Position numbers and translations under genes: made by a program. A stretch of 64,000 nucleotides of DNA from positions 11,008,001-11,072,000 of the forward strand of contig CM020516.1 in assembly GCA_009823395.1 (NCBI GenBank), in the 5' to 3' direction. Below the pieces are notes generated by a model. It had not been told where the DNA came from. It ran no database searches and worked only from the letters and a program-made list of their open reading frames with translations. This DNA is from Thamnaconus septentrionalis (taxonomy: Eukaryota; Chordata; Actinopteri; Tetraodontiformes; Monacanthidae). The number at the start of each line of letters is the position of its first letter. The first letter of the stretch is position 1. Of this stretch, positions 33,501 through 44,480 are shown one piece after another.

Positions 33501-35439
33501 AACCTGACACACATATACACACACGCGCACACACACAAAAAAGAAAGACGCGGACAAAGAAAGCTGACGGCGTCACGTGAAGGCACGACAGCCACGCGTG
33601 CACAAGTCCGGGCAACCTCTCACAAAGGTACATAAGCCTTGATTATGGTGCAGGAAATGAGCCAGAAACGCCATCCCCTGCGCTAGGACCCCAGGCTTGA
33701 TCAGCGTCGCCGGGTCTCGCTCTTTGTTAATGTCATCCTTAACAGCGAGCTAAACACCAGCGCTTTGTAGACATTAGATATGCCTGCTGGAGGAGTCATT
33801 TAGCAGGGCCTCCTCATCGCACGACGCTCCTCCGTCTCTGAATGACAGGCCTAAACACGGCGTTCTATTAGGGGGCTTGCTCAATAGAAGCAATGTTCAG
33901 TCACTCGTGTCCCCTCCCGAGCGCACGGCTCGTCTGGGAGACCCCCACAAAAGAAAACGCTCTGACGCCGAGGTCATATATTACAGTTTATACAATATGG
34001 GAGCGGCTCTCGGTGAATGGAGGGTGTCACATCAAAGCGCGCAACTGGCACACATGCCACCGTTTTCGCTGTGTGAGCGTTTGCAGGGTTTTTTTTGGGG
34101 GGGTGGGAGGTGGTGGGGGGGCACCAAAGGGGAGATGATGTCCTGATTTCATGGCGCAGAGTTAGCACGGCTGTCTGATTTGGTTCTAATGTATACATTT
34201 GAACAGCGGGGACTAATAGAGCATGTGGCAGCTTTACAATGCAGGGGGAGATGCGGGTGGCCGAACCACTCTGCCAGCCGACGGTCCCTAAATATCGTCT
34301 GCCAAACGCAGCGTGGGCTGTGTAAATAAAGCGGCACTTCACCCTATATTCAGCCCGGGCATAGCTTTATTTTCAAAGTCTTTGTCTCCCTTCGCCGTAT
34401 ATTCTGTGCTAAAGCTACTTTGTAGTGGAGCACTGGCTGAATCTATTAAGAGATGTGTGTGTAGGTCGGTTGTTTTGCAGCTAGATTCCTTTGGAAATAA
34501 TTTCCCACCTTGGACACGGTGAGAGTTTAAAGCAAAATATTTGATGAAAAAACAATATAGTGGACATATAGCTAGCTTCCAACTGCACAATCAGCTGGAA
34601 CTACTGCACAAATGTATATCTAACACAACTACAGATGTGTTCTAAAGGGAACTAAGAGAGGCGGCTGTGGTTCCTTTATCCAGTGTTTGGCTTCCTGGTT
34701 GTTAAGGGCTCTCCTGTTGGTTCTCAACAGTGTTTATATCAATGAAGAGGAAAAAACTGTAAAAAGACTTTTAGACTTTTGATTTGAGTGTCGTGTTATA
34801 ATGAGGGTGAGGCTCCAGATCGAGACACCAACACCCACCCAAGTCAAATAATGCAAGGAAGGAACATCTTACATCTTCTTTTTTAAAACTAAGGATATTC
34901 ACAAGATGGATTCCATAAAAAGTTATTTGTCTCCAAATTCACTTGGAAAGTTATAACATTGTATTCATTGATTTATATTTAAACACACACACATACAACA
35001 CACACACAAACACAGTATATGCAAATAGAATAAAGGCTATTTCTATTGTGTTCTTCATAACATGCTTTTGCAGTTGCTGAACTCAGACCAAACGTGGAAA
35101 AATGTTAAATAAATAGGCCAGTCACAGACACTTTCGGGGATAACACACTGCTATTTTCACTTTGTCATCATAATTCTTTATCAAGCCAACCCATTCAAAA
35201 GGTTGCACCATCAGTGGGAAAACAAAAAAGGGCCGCTCTGGCTCTGGTACGGCGAACGTTGAGAGAGAGTTCATTAGTTTTGTCTGGAATGCGCTGCTTC
35301 CCTCTGTGAACTGGAAAAAAGCAACTTGTTTACAATTTACTGTACAATCAGCGAAACAATGACACAATTGACCGCCCACTTGACCCGGCTTCAGAGCTGC
35401 AGCAAATCAGTGGAGTCTCATTTTTTTTTTTTTTTTTGT
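33501..35439. other. No gene seen; CA words, G tract, AT-rich DNA
   Basis: CA-rich tract at 33510-33540, then a repeat-poor stretch at 33620-33870 with GGCTTGATCAGC. A G-run tract lies at 34097-34121. AT-leaning DNA at 34520-35110 looks repeat-derived, without ends I can define. A T16 run sits near 35422-35437. None of the frames (up to 122 codons) has a domain. Confidence 0.4.
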
Positions 35440-35960
35440 CTCATAGGTGATTTATGAATGTGGTTTTCTCTCTAATAGGGCTGTCAGGGCCGACAGTTGG
35501 GGAAAAGACTTTGTTCATTCGAGTTCTGTGTGCGGTTCTCTAATTGATTGAGATGACCATCAGGTCAGAATAATTAATCTAATTCACTGTCGAATAGATC
35601 GTCTCCTTCCCATCGTCGCGTCCAAATATTTCTGCTGCTATGTAAGCGTTTCGTCAACAGCCCTGTCTCTGGCTTTATTTTCATTTTGTTGTTGTTGTTC
35701 AGTTTTGTTTCAAGGCACTGGGGGAAAGCACACATATGACTTTCACACTGCGACGACACTGTCATTACCGACATCAATCATGTGCGAGATTCTCAGGCAT
35801 GTTGGCTCTAATGTGCCATTTTAAATGCAAAAATCTGGTGGGCGAGCTGCTGCCGGCTTCTCCTGCGACGCCGTCCGCGGCTGCCGCGAAATGTTTACGA
35901 ACGGGGTTGTGGGGGAGAGAAGAAGGAGCGCGTTTGTCTGTCTTCGACTGTCATTAGGTG
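35440..35960. promoter_or_regulatory. Candidate conserved non-coding element
   Basis: TAATTGATTG (35541-35550) and TAATTAATCT (35571-35580) lie 21 bp apart, with TGACC between them, a combination reminiscent of PBX/MEIS-Hox sites. A GC-rich part (35850-35890) follows. The function is inferred. Confidence 0.38.
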
Positions 35961-36339
35961 GCGTTTGGAAGGATGATGTGGGAGCAGTATGGGGTCTGCT
36001 GGAAGTATTTATGACCCTGTAGGAAACTCATTGGACTGCGGTGAGTGCGTGGAGATAATGGGAGGGAATGGGATGCAGCGAGGTGTTGGGAACGGCACCA
36101 ACCAGACAAGAGAACATCCAGGATAAATCAATGTTGGTCATTTTCTCCTCTCCTCAATCACCCCCACTGCCTCATCACGCTCACTCCAAGTCATTTACTC
36201 ATTTCATCACAGGGGCTCATCCGCGAGCAGGGAATGGGACGCCGCAGTCGCACAGAAAAGAAAAGCTCCGAAAATACCACAAAACAAAACACATATTTGA
36301 CCAGAGCGAACAATTTCCTGGTGAGCGGCTGGCTGCTAT
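35961..36339. other. No gene seen
   Basis: Unique DNA. Two overlapping plus-strand frames (about 91 and 105 codons, 36045-36362) have no recognisable protein features. Confidence 0.4.
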
Positions 36340-36720
36340 ATGACAGCGCGGCGGTAATTTGATTTAATTGCGACGCAGCCGCATGTATGGTTTCGTCGGG
36401 GTTATCGGGAGTACGGAAATACAAACAAGAGTTCACCTCATTAAACAGGAACAAACTGAGAGGAAATTAGTCTTTGTAATGGAAATGGATTTTAAGCATG
36501 CATTGCGTTACTAGCGCCGGCGTTGTTGCTCAAACTGGAAGCACATCGATAACCGCGTTAGCTTAGCACGGGCGACATTAAAGAGAGCGAGTGTCCGGGT
36601 GCCGGCTAATCACCGATGATCAAAAGAGACAACTCATTACGGAACTACATTGACCTTAAAGATAGTTTAATTTAATTATGCGCCACCTATGAAGGAAGGA
36701 CGGCATTTATGAGTGTTCAA
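36340..36720. promoter_or_regulatory. Candidate conserved non-coding element
   Basis: GGTAATTTGATTTAATTGCG (about 36354), GGCTAATCACC (36604-36614), a TCF/LEF-like ATCAAAAG (36619-36626), TGACCTTAAAG (nuclear-receptor half-site type, about 36651) and TTTAATTATG (36671-36680). The motif variety in a repeat-poor block is enhancer-like. Confidence 0.4.
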
Positions 36721-37143
36721 GTACAAAGCATGCACTGTTACAAGCTACAAGAGCTGGATTAACTACTGCGATGAATGACGACGCCAGCAGTTTTATAGTA
36801 GAGGGTCCAAACAGAGTTCTGTCTGGGTAAATAATTTTAAGCATGTTTTAAAACGATCATTAGTTAGTTATTGCGACATGATTTTTTTTAAAAAAGGAAT
36901 CACAACAAACATGCTATAACCAGTGGATCGTATCCATTTAGCTACATTCAACAATGAGTGAAAATACACGCAAGAGCACAGCGATTGCCATTTCCAAGTT
37001 TCAGATGGCTAATACAAAAAATTGAAAAAAAGAGCATAGCAAAAATCATAGAAAATATGTATTTCGTATACAATCTGCTTTGTAAAGACAATCATAAATA
37101 TAGTTATTGTATTGTCATGCACTTGTGTTATTAAGAAACTGTC
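36721..37143. other. No gene seen; AT-rich
   Basis: AT-leaning DNA with T8/A runs near 36883-36895, ending at the left terminus of the next element. Confidence 0.4.
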
Positions 37144-37521
37144 GCTGTGTTTCCATTACACCTAGAATTGCACAAAACCTAAATATCACAATAAAAAATC
37201 GGAATGGAATCACCTAAATTTCGAAAACAACCTTGAAACGTCACCGGACGTGACGCACGTGGTCAGGTGACCAGTTCACGTCAAGTGAAAATGGTGCGTT
37301 ATGTTTGGACGGAAGAGGAACTATATTTTTTACAAATCAAAGAGAAAAATATAACCACCATTCTTGACAACTAACAAATGTAAACAAACAAAAGAAAACG
37401 TAATTCTCATAAATCTCGTCCCATAGCTTATGTGCTTCACACCATTCAATGGAAACACCTGCAAATCGGAATTTTAGACATATCACTTTTATTTTGCGAA
37501 AAATTGTCATGGAAACGCAGC
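37144..37521 (+). mobile_element. GCTGYG inverted-repeat element, copy 3
   Basis: The ends GCTGTGTTTCCATTAC and TCATGGAAACGCAGC are inverted. The orientation is opposite to copies 1 and 2: the left 47 bp (CACCTAGAATTGCACAAAAC, then CTAAATATCACA) are almost the exact reverse complement of the right end of copy 1. At 378 bp it includes the internal region shared with copy 2, with a short coding remnant on the plus strand. The right flank is TA; the left flank is TC, so no clean target duplication is seen. Confidence 0.87.
37291..37374 (+). pseudogene. Myb/SANT-like ORF remnant inside the element
   Basis: An ATG-started frame of 27 codons plus stop begins MVRYVWTEEELYFLQIKEKN. The V-W-T-E-E-E-L pattern matches the start of Myb/SANT-like (trihelix/MADF-type) DNA-binding domains, where a Trp packs the first helix and acidic residues follow. 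A matching but shorter frame lies in copy 2. It is truncated after one helix, so it is not functional. The most likely source is the accessory DNA-binding protein of an autonomous parent transposon; the parent family is inferred. Confidence 0.55.
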
Positions 37522-38370
37522 TATTGTCATTGTTTCTCTTATTTTCCCCCACTTTTGTTTTCCAAGGTGGTTAAAGGTGACATTGAGCAGGACGGTTGTT
37601 TATCTGTTGACTGCAAACTAATCTGTTTGCATTACCGCTCGTATTCCAATGCTCCCATTATGTATCAGGAAACCAATTAACAGTTCATTAAACTTCTAGG
37701 TGTTAATACAAGTCATAAGACTAAGCCATCTGTCGGAGTCTCTCCCTAGCCCAACTTTGATACCATCCACCACGGCAGAGTTCCTCGCCAATTAAGGTCA
37801 GACTTGCTCATTTAAATTTGAAAATAGGCCATCTTGTGCGGGTTTGCAAATAATAAGGATACATATGGTGAGGTTTAGAGTGTGATAATGAGCGAGATAG
37901 CTTCCGTAATTTGTAGTATAAATATTGGGGAGGGAAGAAGATTGAGGCCTCAGGACTTAACAAATGGCTGCCTTCGTCGGCACTCCGTTTCAAATTAGAC
38001 AGGATGGATTTGTAGAAAAAACACAAAACAAAATGCAACACATTTAAACACAGATTTATTTTTTGAAACATAAAGCCACTGCATTATGGGCTTATACCTG
38101 CCCATTTGTTATTGGTGGACTGGATAAATGTTGCCTTTGCTCTCATCTGTAAACTCGACAAATGAACAGGGTGAACATAATTCAATTCATCATATTTCTC
38201 AAGGATTTAGTGAGATTTGCTCTCATTAGTGGCTCATCTGTCAGGGAGACACCCTGATCCTGTGGAGAGAGGGAGAGAGAGGGGGAGGAAAGAAGAAGGA
38301 GAGAAAAACATGCCTCTATGCGCTTAATTGGGAGCCACACATGCAGCGAAAAGAGACACAGCAGCTATGT
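37522..38370. other. Mostly unique DNA; weak regulatory words at left
   Basis: 37620-37720 carries TGCATTACCGCTCG, CCCATTATGTATC, CCAATTAACAG and TCATTAAAC and may be a small enhancer-like element. The rest is unique, with purine-rich sequence at 38262-38305. No credible frame. Confidence 0.35.
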
Positions 38371-39150
38371 CAACCTTTTACATCCCGAATTTATCTTCCA
38401 AAATCAATCCGTCAACATCCTAATTGGTGCTCACTTTATGATTACCGCGCCGGCTCGCTCTCAGAGGATCTGAAGCTAAATGGAGTCGTAAGCTGAGCGG
38501 CTAAAATGTTGAAATATGCGGCGCTTAGCAATCAGCCATTTATATAAATCCTTTATCCGAAACGGGGGCGAGATGAATGTTCTCAGAGGTGTCGGAGGAA
38601 CGGGGCACATTTTTAAACCTTTCCTGGCATCAAGGTCTCGCATTCCTCATACACAGGAAGTTTAAATCATCTCCAAGACGCGAGTTAACGCAGACAGTTT
38701 GTCAAGCGCTAAATGCTGTCGGGGGAAAAAAATAAAATGAAATAAATCAAGAGCGTTTCTGTATTACACATGCAAAAGTTAAACAGGTAGCATTGAACGT
38801 AGCCCGAATGGGTATTGACATATTATTCAAGGTGCTGGCAACAGAATGGCTCTCATTAGTCTTGTGTGAGTCGGTAATGGCAGATCACCTCTTAGGGCCA
38901 CGGAATTGACAGGCTGCGCTCTCCCTCAGCAGGTATCTGAGAGCTTTTTATTGGCTTCCCCTTCAAACGCTTTGCCGCTAATGCTGCCCGATGGCCTGGT
39001 TAACCTTGGCGATGCCTCGCGAAGCTGCAGAGGTACCACGCAAAGTTCAGCCAATCATTAGCAGCGCGGATGAGTTTCAGCTCGGCCCGCTCGCAAGTTT
39101 TATTGATGTCCGCATGCGGGGGTAAATGAGGAGCCGGTTTCCTGAAGTCT
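38371..39150. promoter_or_regulatory. Candidate conserved non-coding region
   Basis: Long and almost free of simple repeats. CTAATTGG (38420-38427), TTATGATTACCGCG near 38437, CTCTCATTAGTC near 38850, GGTAATGG near 38873, CCAATCATTAGC near 39051 and TTTTATTGATGTC near 39098. Several separate enhancers may be present. Confidence 0.38.
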
Positions 39151-39270
39151 GATATTATTCACTTTAAAAAGTGCCATGATTTGCAAAATTAACCTTTACA
39201 GTATTTTACAGCAACATGTCAAACTGTGAGAAAAGTGCATCCTAAACTTTTTTTGCTCGTATGTGCTAAA

Positions 39271-39450
39271 ATATATAATCCTGGAATTCTGCACTTTGTG
39301 ACATCACAGAAGGCCTAATCTACTTCTCCTCCTCGGGTAAATGACAACAACCCCAAGTCAGGTGTGTGTCATGAGACCACCATGCCTTCAGTTCAGGAGT
39401 TTGAATTTTGTTTTTGTAAGGAGGCTGCAAACATTGGGCAAAATATTTTA
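39271..39450 (+). repeat. Dispersed repeat family A, copy 3
   Basis: The palindrome variant CACTTTGTGACATCACAGAAGG (in two parts) sits at 39292-39313. GACAACAACCCCAAGTCAGGTG follows, then GGAGGCTGCAAACATTGGGC (from about 39420). This is the same block order as the copies at 6.6 and 55.0 kb. The boundaries are approximate. Confidence 0.62.
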
Positions 39451-40390
39451 TGGAATTCTATGAAATGTTAAGATAATTCCTCATAAAAGCTACTCAAGTG
39501 AAGTCCAAGTGATACAAATAAAGCGCTTAGATTAAGTCTCACACAGGACCATTGAGTTGTATCTTAAAGGTTGGCAACTAAACAGCGGCTTTACCAATAC
39601 GCCACCATGGGGGAAAAAGTTTTCTTTCTCCTACTTAATGAACAGGTGTCTACATAACACAGCCCACCCCACAGATGGCAGCGTAATTAGCAGTCATTAT
39701 GGTGGTCCAGGAGAAGGCCGCGCAGAGCTCGCAACCTCTTCACCTCCTGACAGGGCCCACGGGGGGCCGCTGACACGTGTTGTTCTCCTGGAGGAGCCAG
39801 AGGTGGGGTTCCCCTTTCAGGAGGTGTCATCCTGATGTGCTGGAAACCCCGAGACATGTGTTAAAGGATCAGAATGTCAAGGGCCTCTCTCTGGTCACAG
39901 CCCCATAGGAACAATGAGCGGGGAAGCCCAGTGGCCTGACAGGGAAGAGCATTTGTTTTGTTTTGTTTGGGAGGTTCCTTCGAGATAGAGTTTTGTAAAA
40001 CGGAATACCTCGCTAATTAGGTTTTTTTTTGTTTTTGGGGGATGGGAATTTTTGTTTGGAAATGTGTGCATTTGTTGGCATTTAACCAGGTACAATAGAT
40101 GGAACCAGCCTTCCTAAATCTTTTAGTTTTATCCCACGTGTGGACTTTAAAAACAGCCCAAATACAAAGTTGTAAAATGAAGGGAATTTTAATCACCGTC
40201 TTGCAGGTCAATCAGATGTGTTACCTCTTGTGAAGCTAGGTTGCTTAAGGCTTCCTGTTGGTGCATAGGGCACCATGAGACACCGGATAACATTGCGCCA
40301 TGTTGTTGAACTAAACTCTTGCGAAAGCCAGCAGACTGTCTACAGAACCCCCGTAAATATTAGAATCACTTCATGTGGAGTTTGGTGAGA

Positions 40391-40391
<1 letters not shown>
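39451..40391. other. No gene seen
   Basis: Unique DNA with repeat-like AT-leaning parts (39960-40300), including a T9 run near 40022. Frames up to 92 codons lack domains. Confidence 0.4.

Positions 40392-40433
<42 letters not shown>
40392..40433 (+). repeat. (CTG)14 microsatellite
   Basis: Fourteen uninterrupted TGC/CTG units. The Leu-rich frame over it is a repeat translation, not a signal peptide. Confidence 0.95.
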
Positions 40434-40703
40434 AGGGTCGCCAACAGTCGAGTGATGAATACATGTTTTTAGAAGCCAGACTGTGCCATTTCCATACCCA
40501 GAAATCATTCCTTATTTTGCCTTGTGTCCTGAGCACAAGACGTATGCCGGCCTGACCTCGGACTGCACTGACCTTTAAAACAACGCGGCGCTGAAGGTGG
40601 CTACAGATGTGGTGCGCGGGGTCATTCCCTGTTCATGTCAGCGTTCATGCCCGACTACCCCTCTGTTGTTAGGCCTCTGGTCGGGGTGAGCCCAGGCTGC
40701 TGT

Positions 40704-40758
<55 letters not shown>

Positions 40759-41099
40759 AGGGTTTGGCTGTGTGTGTGTGTGTGTGTGCATGGGGGGTGT
40801 TACCAATGGGCTTGTAATTTCCCGTCACTTAGAAGCGAGTTCCATCTAATCTCATTCTACCATGTCAAATAGCGTGGCGACACGTTGTTATATACTGTAA
40901 CATTTGGTTATACCGAAGCAGCTGACTGCCTCCCGCTCCCGCCGCCGCCACCACCGCCCAACATCCTCTGGATATTAAAAAACTCTTGATAATATTTCAC
41001 CCGAATTGGACGTGGCTAAAACACGGCGGCTGCGTTAGCGTGTCCCTGACAAACACTTCCCACAAGTTTGCAGTCTTGCGCTCCCTATATAATAAACTT
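40434..41099. other. No gene seen; long GT repeat
   Basis: Unique DNA around a bipartite GT microsatellite. CCGCCGCC-type words occur near 40938. No gene features. Confidence 0.45.
40707..40788. repeat. Bipartite (GT)n microsatellite
   Basis: A 49-bp GT tract (40707-40755) and a 20-bp tract (40769-40788), separated by CGTAGGGTTTGGC. Confidence 0.95.
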
Positions 41100-41139
41100 G
41101 GCTGGCTGCCTGGCTGGCTGGCTGGCTGGCTGGCTGGCT
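41100..41139. repeat. (GGCT)n microsatellite
   Basis: About ten GGCT units, with one CCTG interruption near the left end. Confidence 0.92.
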
Positions 41140-42169
41140 TTGCAGCTGTGATTTACTGTGATTCCCTCACATTAAGCATCAAGGTTGAACTTACAGAAGG
41201 AGAAAATGACCCCTGGCTGCTTTTTTGAAAGTGATTCTCTCTCTTAGTTGCTTCTTCTCAAGGTGAGACAGTCGGTTCATTCAACTGATGAAATGTTCAA
41301 ACAGCGGTTTCATCACATTGCTGTTGCACTCGTCCCCCCTTGATTGAACAAAAAGTCAGGATACACAAAATTAATCTGTCAGATTATGTCTTATTCCCTT
41401 TAAGTAACCAAGGAGCACATTATTAATGCTCAATTTAAAAGGAAAAAAAATAATTTCCCTTACTTTATGTCCAACAAATACCCATAACCACCAAGGCAAA
41501 CTACAGTAAACATGTTCTACATGTTCCTTCACTTCACTAAAGAAATATTTTCCTCCTTTTCTAGCTGGATGCCGTCGCTGCGGGAGATAGTTAGGATTCC
41601 GGGGTTGCTTGCAGTCATAATTTATTCCTTTAAAGTCATAATCAGGCAGCGTCAGAGGAATGGTAGGAGTTCAGCTCCATTGCTACCTTCCCCATCAGCG
41701 AGTCATTATTACAATATTGCTGCTCTTAAGTAGCTCCCTGACTGGCTGACCAGCTTTGAAGTACACACTAAACCACTTGCGAGCCCACACAAAATGGCCG
41801 ATTGGCTCATTGCTTTCAGTGATAAAAAGGAAGAAACTCGCTGGTGGCGAGGACACGGCGCCTGCCGACACGAAGTTGTTTGTCAACTTGAACCTGCGGA
41901 GACAGCTTTGTGGATTTGAAGGTGGTAATAGGAAACAATTTGTAGAAAACAATCTATATATATTTAAAAACAAAATAATTATTTTTTAAAAAAATGCTCA
42001 AAATGTCCACATTTACATATGAGCAAGGTGAGTTGAATGGAAGCCTCTCTGAGCCAGTGGCTTTACTATGTAGTTTTGCTATGTTGATATCCATGTCTTG
42101 TCAGAGACATCACATTTGTGGAGAAACAGCTTGGAAATGAATGGGTTAATTTAGGTAGTTTCTCAATAA

Positions 42170-42212
42170 TCTATCTATCTATCTATCTATCTGTCTATCT
42201 ATCTATCTATCC
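42170..42212. repeat. (ATCT)n microsatellite
   Basis: About ten ATCT units, one changed to GTCT. Confidence 0.95.
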
Positions 42213-42297
42213 ATCAGACTACATCAGAAAGAAATCCATTAAAGAATTAAAGATAGTACACTACTTGCTCTCAAATGTCGAGAACCAAAGGCCTAAA

Positions 42298-42321
42298 ACA
42301 CACACACACACACACACACAC
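42298..42321. repeat. (CA)12 microsatellite
   Basis: An uninterrupted CA tract of 24 bp. Confidence 0.95.
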
Positions 42322-43086
42322 TGGACAGCCACTTAAATAAATTCATTTGTCTTGTGTTAAGCTCATTTCAAGAGTTGAGGAAATGGATGGTCTTTTTTCC
42401 TCCCTTTCACCGTGGATAGGATTTAGGAAGCATGTAAGTGAGGTTGTCTTTGTTATTTACACCGGGACCTGGGCCCCTAAGTTTATCCTGCCTCATATGG
42501 GGCCGGCCCAGAAGGAGGTGAGCCTGGCCAACAAAGGCCCAAAGAGGAAACAAAATGACTCCTGTGTTTCATCTGTTGTTATGGTAAAAGGCGGTGGCCC
42601 TAAATGACCACTTCTATGCATATGTGGATTGGTGTTTGCCTTTGCTCTGGCAGGGAGCCCGTGGCTGATCCTTCTGTTCTCCATATGGCGAGCATTGTGC
42701 TGACAATCGGCCCCCCTGCCAGGGAGGAGCCCCGCCGCCGCCGCCGCGGTCGCGCTGCTCAAAGAGAAACTGTCGCTTTCACTTTTTTTTTTTTTTTTAA
42801 TCAAAAGTCCCGGAGCTGAGTGGACGGCCTGCAGCTCGCGCACATGGCGAGCCTCACTCACACAATTGTCCTTTGATTAAAAAAAAAAGAAAAAAAGTGC
42901 CTGTTAGCGCACGTCACTGCGAAAGTGCTGCATGGGAGCTGCAAGTCATTCGCTTGGAATCGTGGTCAGATTGGTTGTTGGTTGTTTTCGCTGCTATAAA
43001 CCGCAATGGTTCAATCTTTGCTAGTATTTTTTTAAAGGACTCCCATCTTTTGCTAAATTGTGTTTATAAGGTAGAATAGTTGATTA

Positions 43087-43131
43087 CCCCCCCCCCCCAC
43101 ACACACACACACACACATATATACACACACC
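43087..43131. repeat. Poly-C/(CA)n/(TA)n compound microsatellite
   Basis: A run of C passes into CA units, then TATATA, then CA again. Confidence 0.92.
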
Positions 43132-43250
43132 CCAAAAAAAAAAGCAATAAAGAAAGAAAAACCAAGAGATCTGAGTTAATTTCAATCAACTCATAAGCCT
43201 CCAAATCTGATCTGAGGCTGCTTCTCTTCTCCCTGATGCACATTGAAATA

Positions 43251-43440
43251 AACACCTTATCATCGCCGCTCTCGTCTCCATAATAAATCGCTTTTTGATT
43301 TCATTTGCTCACAACGATGATTTAATGAAATGAAGAAACCTGGGAGATTCAGTAGAATTATAAGGAACGAGGGCCCCCGGTGGAAATACCCACGGGCTCT
43401 AATAGCTCACTTGACTAATTTGGAATGAATTTTCACAAAA
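43251..43440. promoter_or_regulatory. Candidate conserved non-coding element
   Basis: CCATAATAAAT (43279-43289), GATGATTTAATGAAATG (about 43316), AGAATTATAAGG near 43355 and CTCTAATAGC near 43395. Repeat-poor up to the A-rich run that follows. Confidence 0.4.
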
Positions 43441-43489
43441 AAAATAAAAAAATAAAAAAAGTTCATTACTATATGTAAATGCACGGCCA

Positions 43490-43920
43490 GGATGAAATCT
43501 GTCACATCAGCAAATGTGCCGACGATGCGGCGACAGACAGCCGAGCGCCGTGTTGTTTTATTTTAATGAACAATGCTTCCCCCACAGACGGGTAATGTGA
43601 TTACTCCTCCTCGGCGGCTGTGTCAGTTTGGCGAAGTTATCGCGTCCTCCCTGTCACTCGCCTCTGTTTGCATGGCTGTCACATCGGCCACACTTAATGG
43701 AGAAATTAATTACCACCGGTGTCATCTCTGGTGACACAGGAGTCAATTTGATCATGTTAACCAAATGATAGGACCACTTGATGTTGGCGCTCTTTGTAAT
43801 CATGCTTTGATGGAGGGGATTAAAATGCATTTAGGCCATTTAACAGTATTCATTATACGCGGCTGCCATTGGGTGACGTGAACTATTAACTGATTAACAA
43901 GGTCACATTGTCACTCTTTA
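43490..43920. promoter_or_regulatory. Strong candidate conserved non-coding element
   Basis: GGTAATGTGATTACTCC (about 43590), ATTAATTACC (43705-43714), GATCATGTTAACC near 43750, TTTGTAATCATGC near 43793, ACTGATTAACAAGG near 43889 and AAGGTCA (43899-43905, ERR/SF1-type half-site). Very low repeat content over 400 bp. Confidence 0.45.
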
Positions 43921-44480
43921 ACTTTGATAAAAAAAGTAATGGAATTGAGATGTCTCACATGGAATATAGGAGAGCAGCTATTCAGAAATCGTCCTTTAAT
44001 TGAAGTCCTTGAGGAAATAATTAATATGTCACCAATTAAGAGATTAAATTGTCAGCGTTTCATCCTAAAAGATTGTGAGGTTTCACAAAAAAATTTGTTG
44101 CAACGAGCAAGTTCACTGCAAAATCATATATTTTCATTGATTTTGATCCTTAATAATTCATTTTAAACATTAACAAGACATGCAGTGACGTCACTGCAGC
44201 CTTGTGCACGAGGTTTTTCATGGGTCAGCAAACAATGGCAATAGATTACTGGCTTTCACGGCCGTGGCCCTGATGAGTTTATTAAGGCTACTCCATCGAA
44301 ATGTAGATTTGTCGCGGCGCTGTCGCCATCAGTGAGTGTTTGTCCATCTTACTGCCTTCACCATTAGCAATTAGTTTGTGTGACGTCACTGCTCTGTTGG
44401 AACACCACAGGTACGTGGTGTTTGTTCCCTCAGCCTTGCAACAGATGGTCCAGAGATCTTAGTTGTTTCTATAAACATTA
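43921..44480. other. AT-rich segment with an 80-codon frame; no gene called
   Basis: A plus-strand frame at 43924-44166 starts MIKKVMELRCLTWNIGEQLF. It has a fairly protein-like composition, but I recognise no family. It is AT-rich and continuous with the candidate regulatory DNA to the left (AATAATTAATATG, CCAATTAAGAG), so non-coding is more likely. 44250-44450 is unique. Confidence 0.3.

Larger units (their letters stand above)
41140..43250. other. No gene seen; several microsatellites
   Basis: 41140-41740 is unique with scattered AT words. 41930-42000 is AT-rich. An ATCT repeat and a CA repeat follow. A T16-type run lies near 42784-42799, and a C/CA/TA tract at 43087-43131. The GC-rich part at 42720-42760 (CCGCCGCC words) is short. 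Frames up to 122 codons lack domains. Confidence 0.45.

Noticed and set aside
40373..40555. Leu-run frame resembling a signal peptide
   Set aside because: The Leu run is a (CTG)14 microsatellite; the rest has no protein features.
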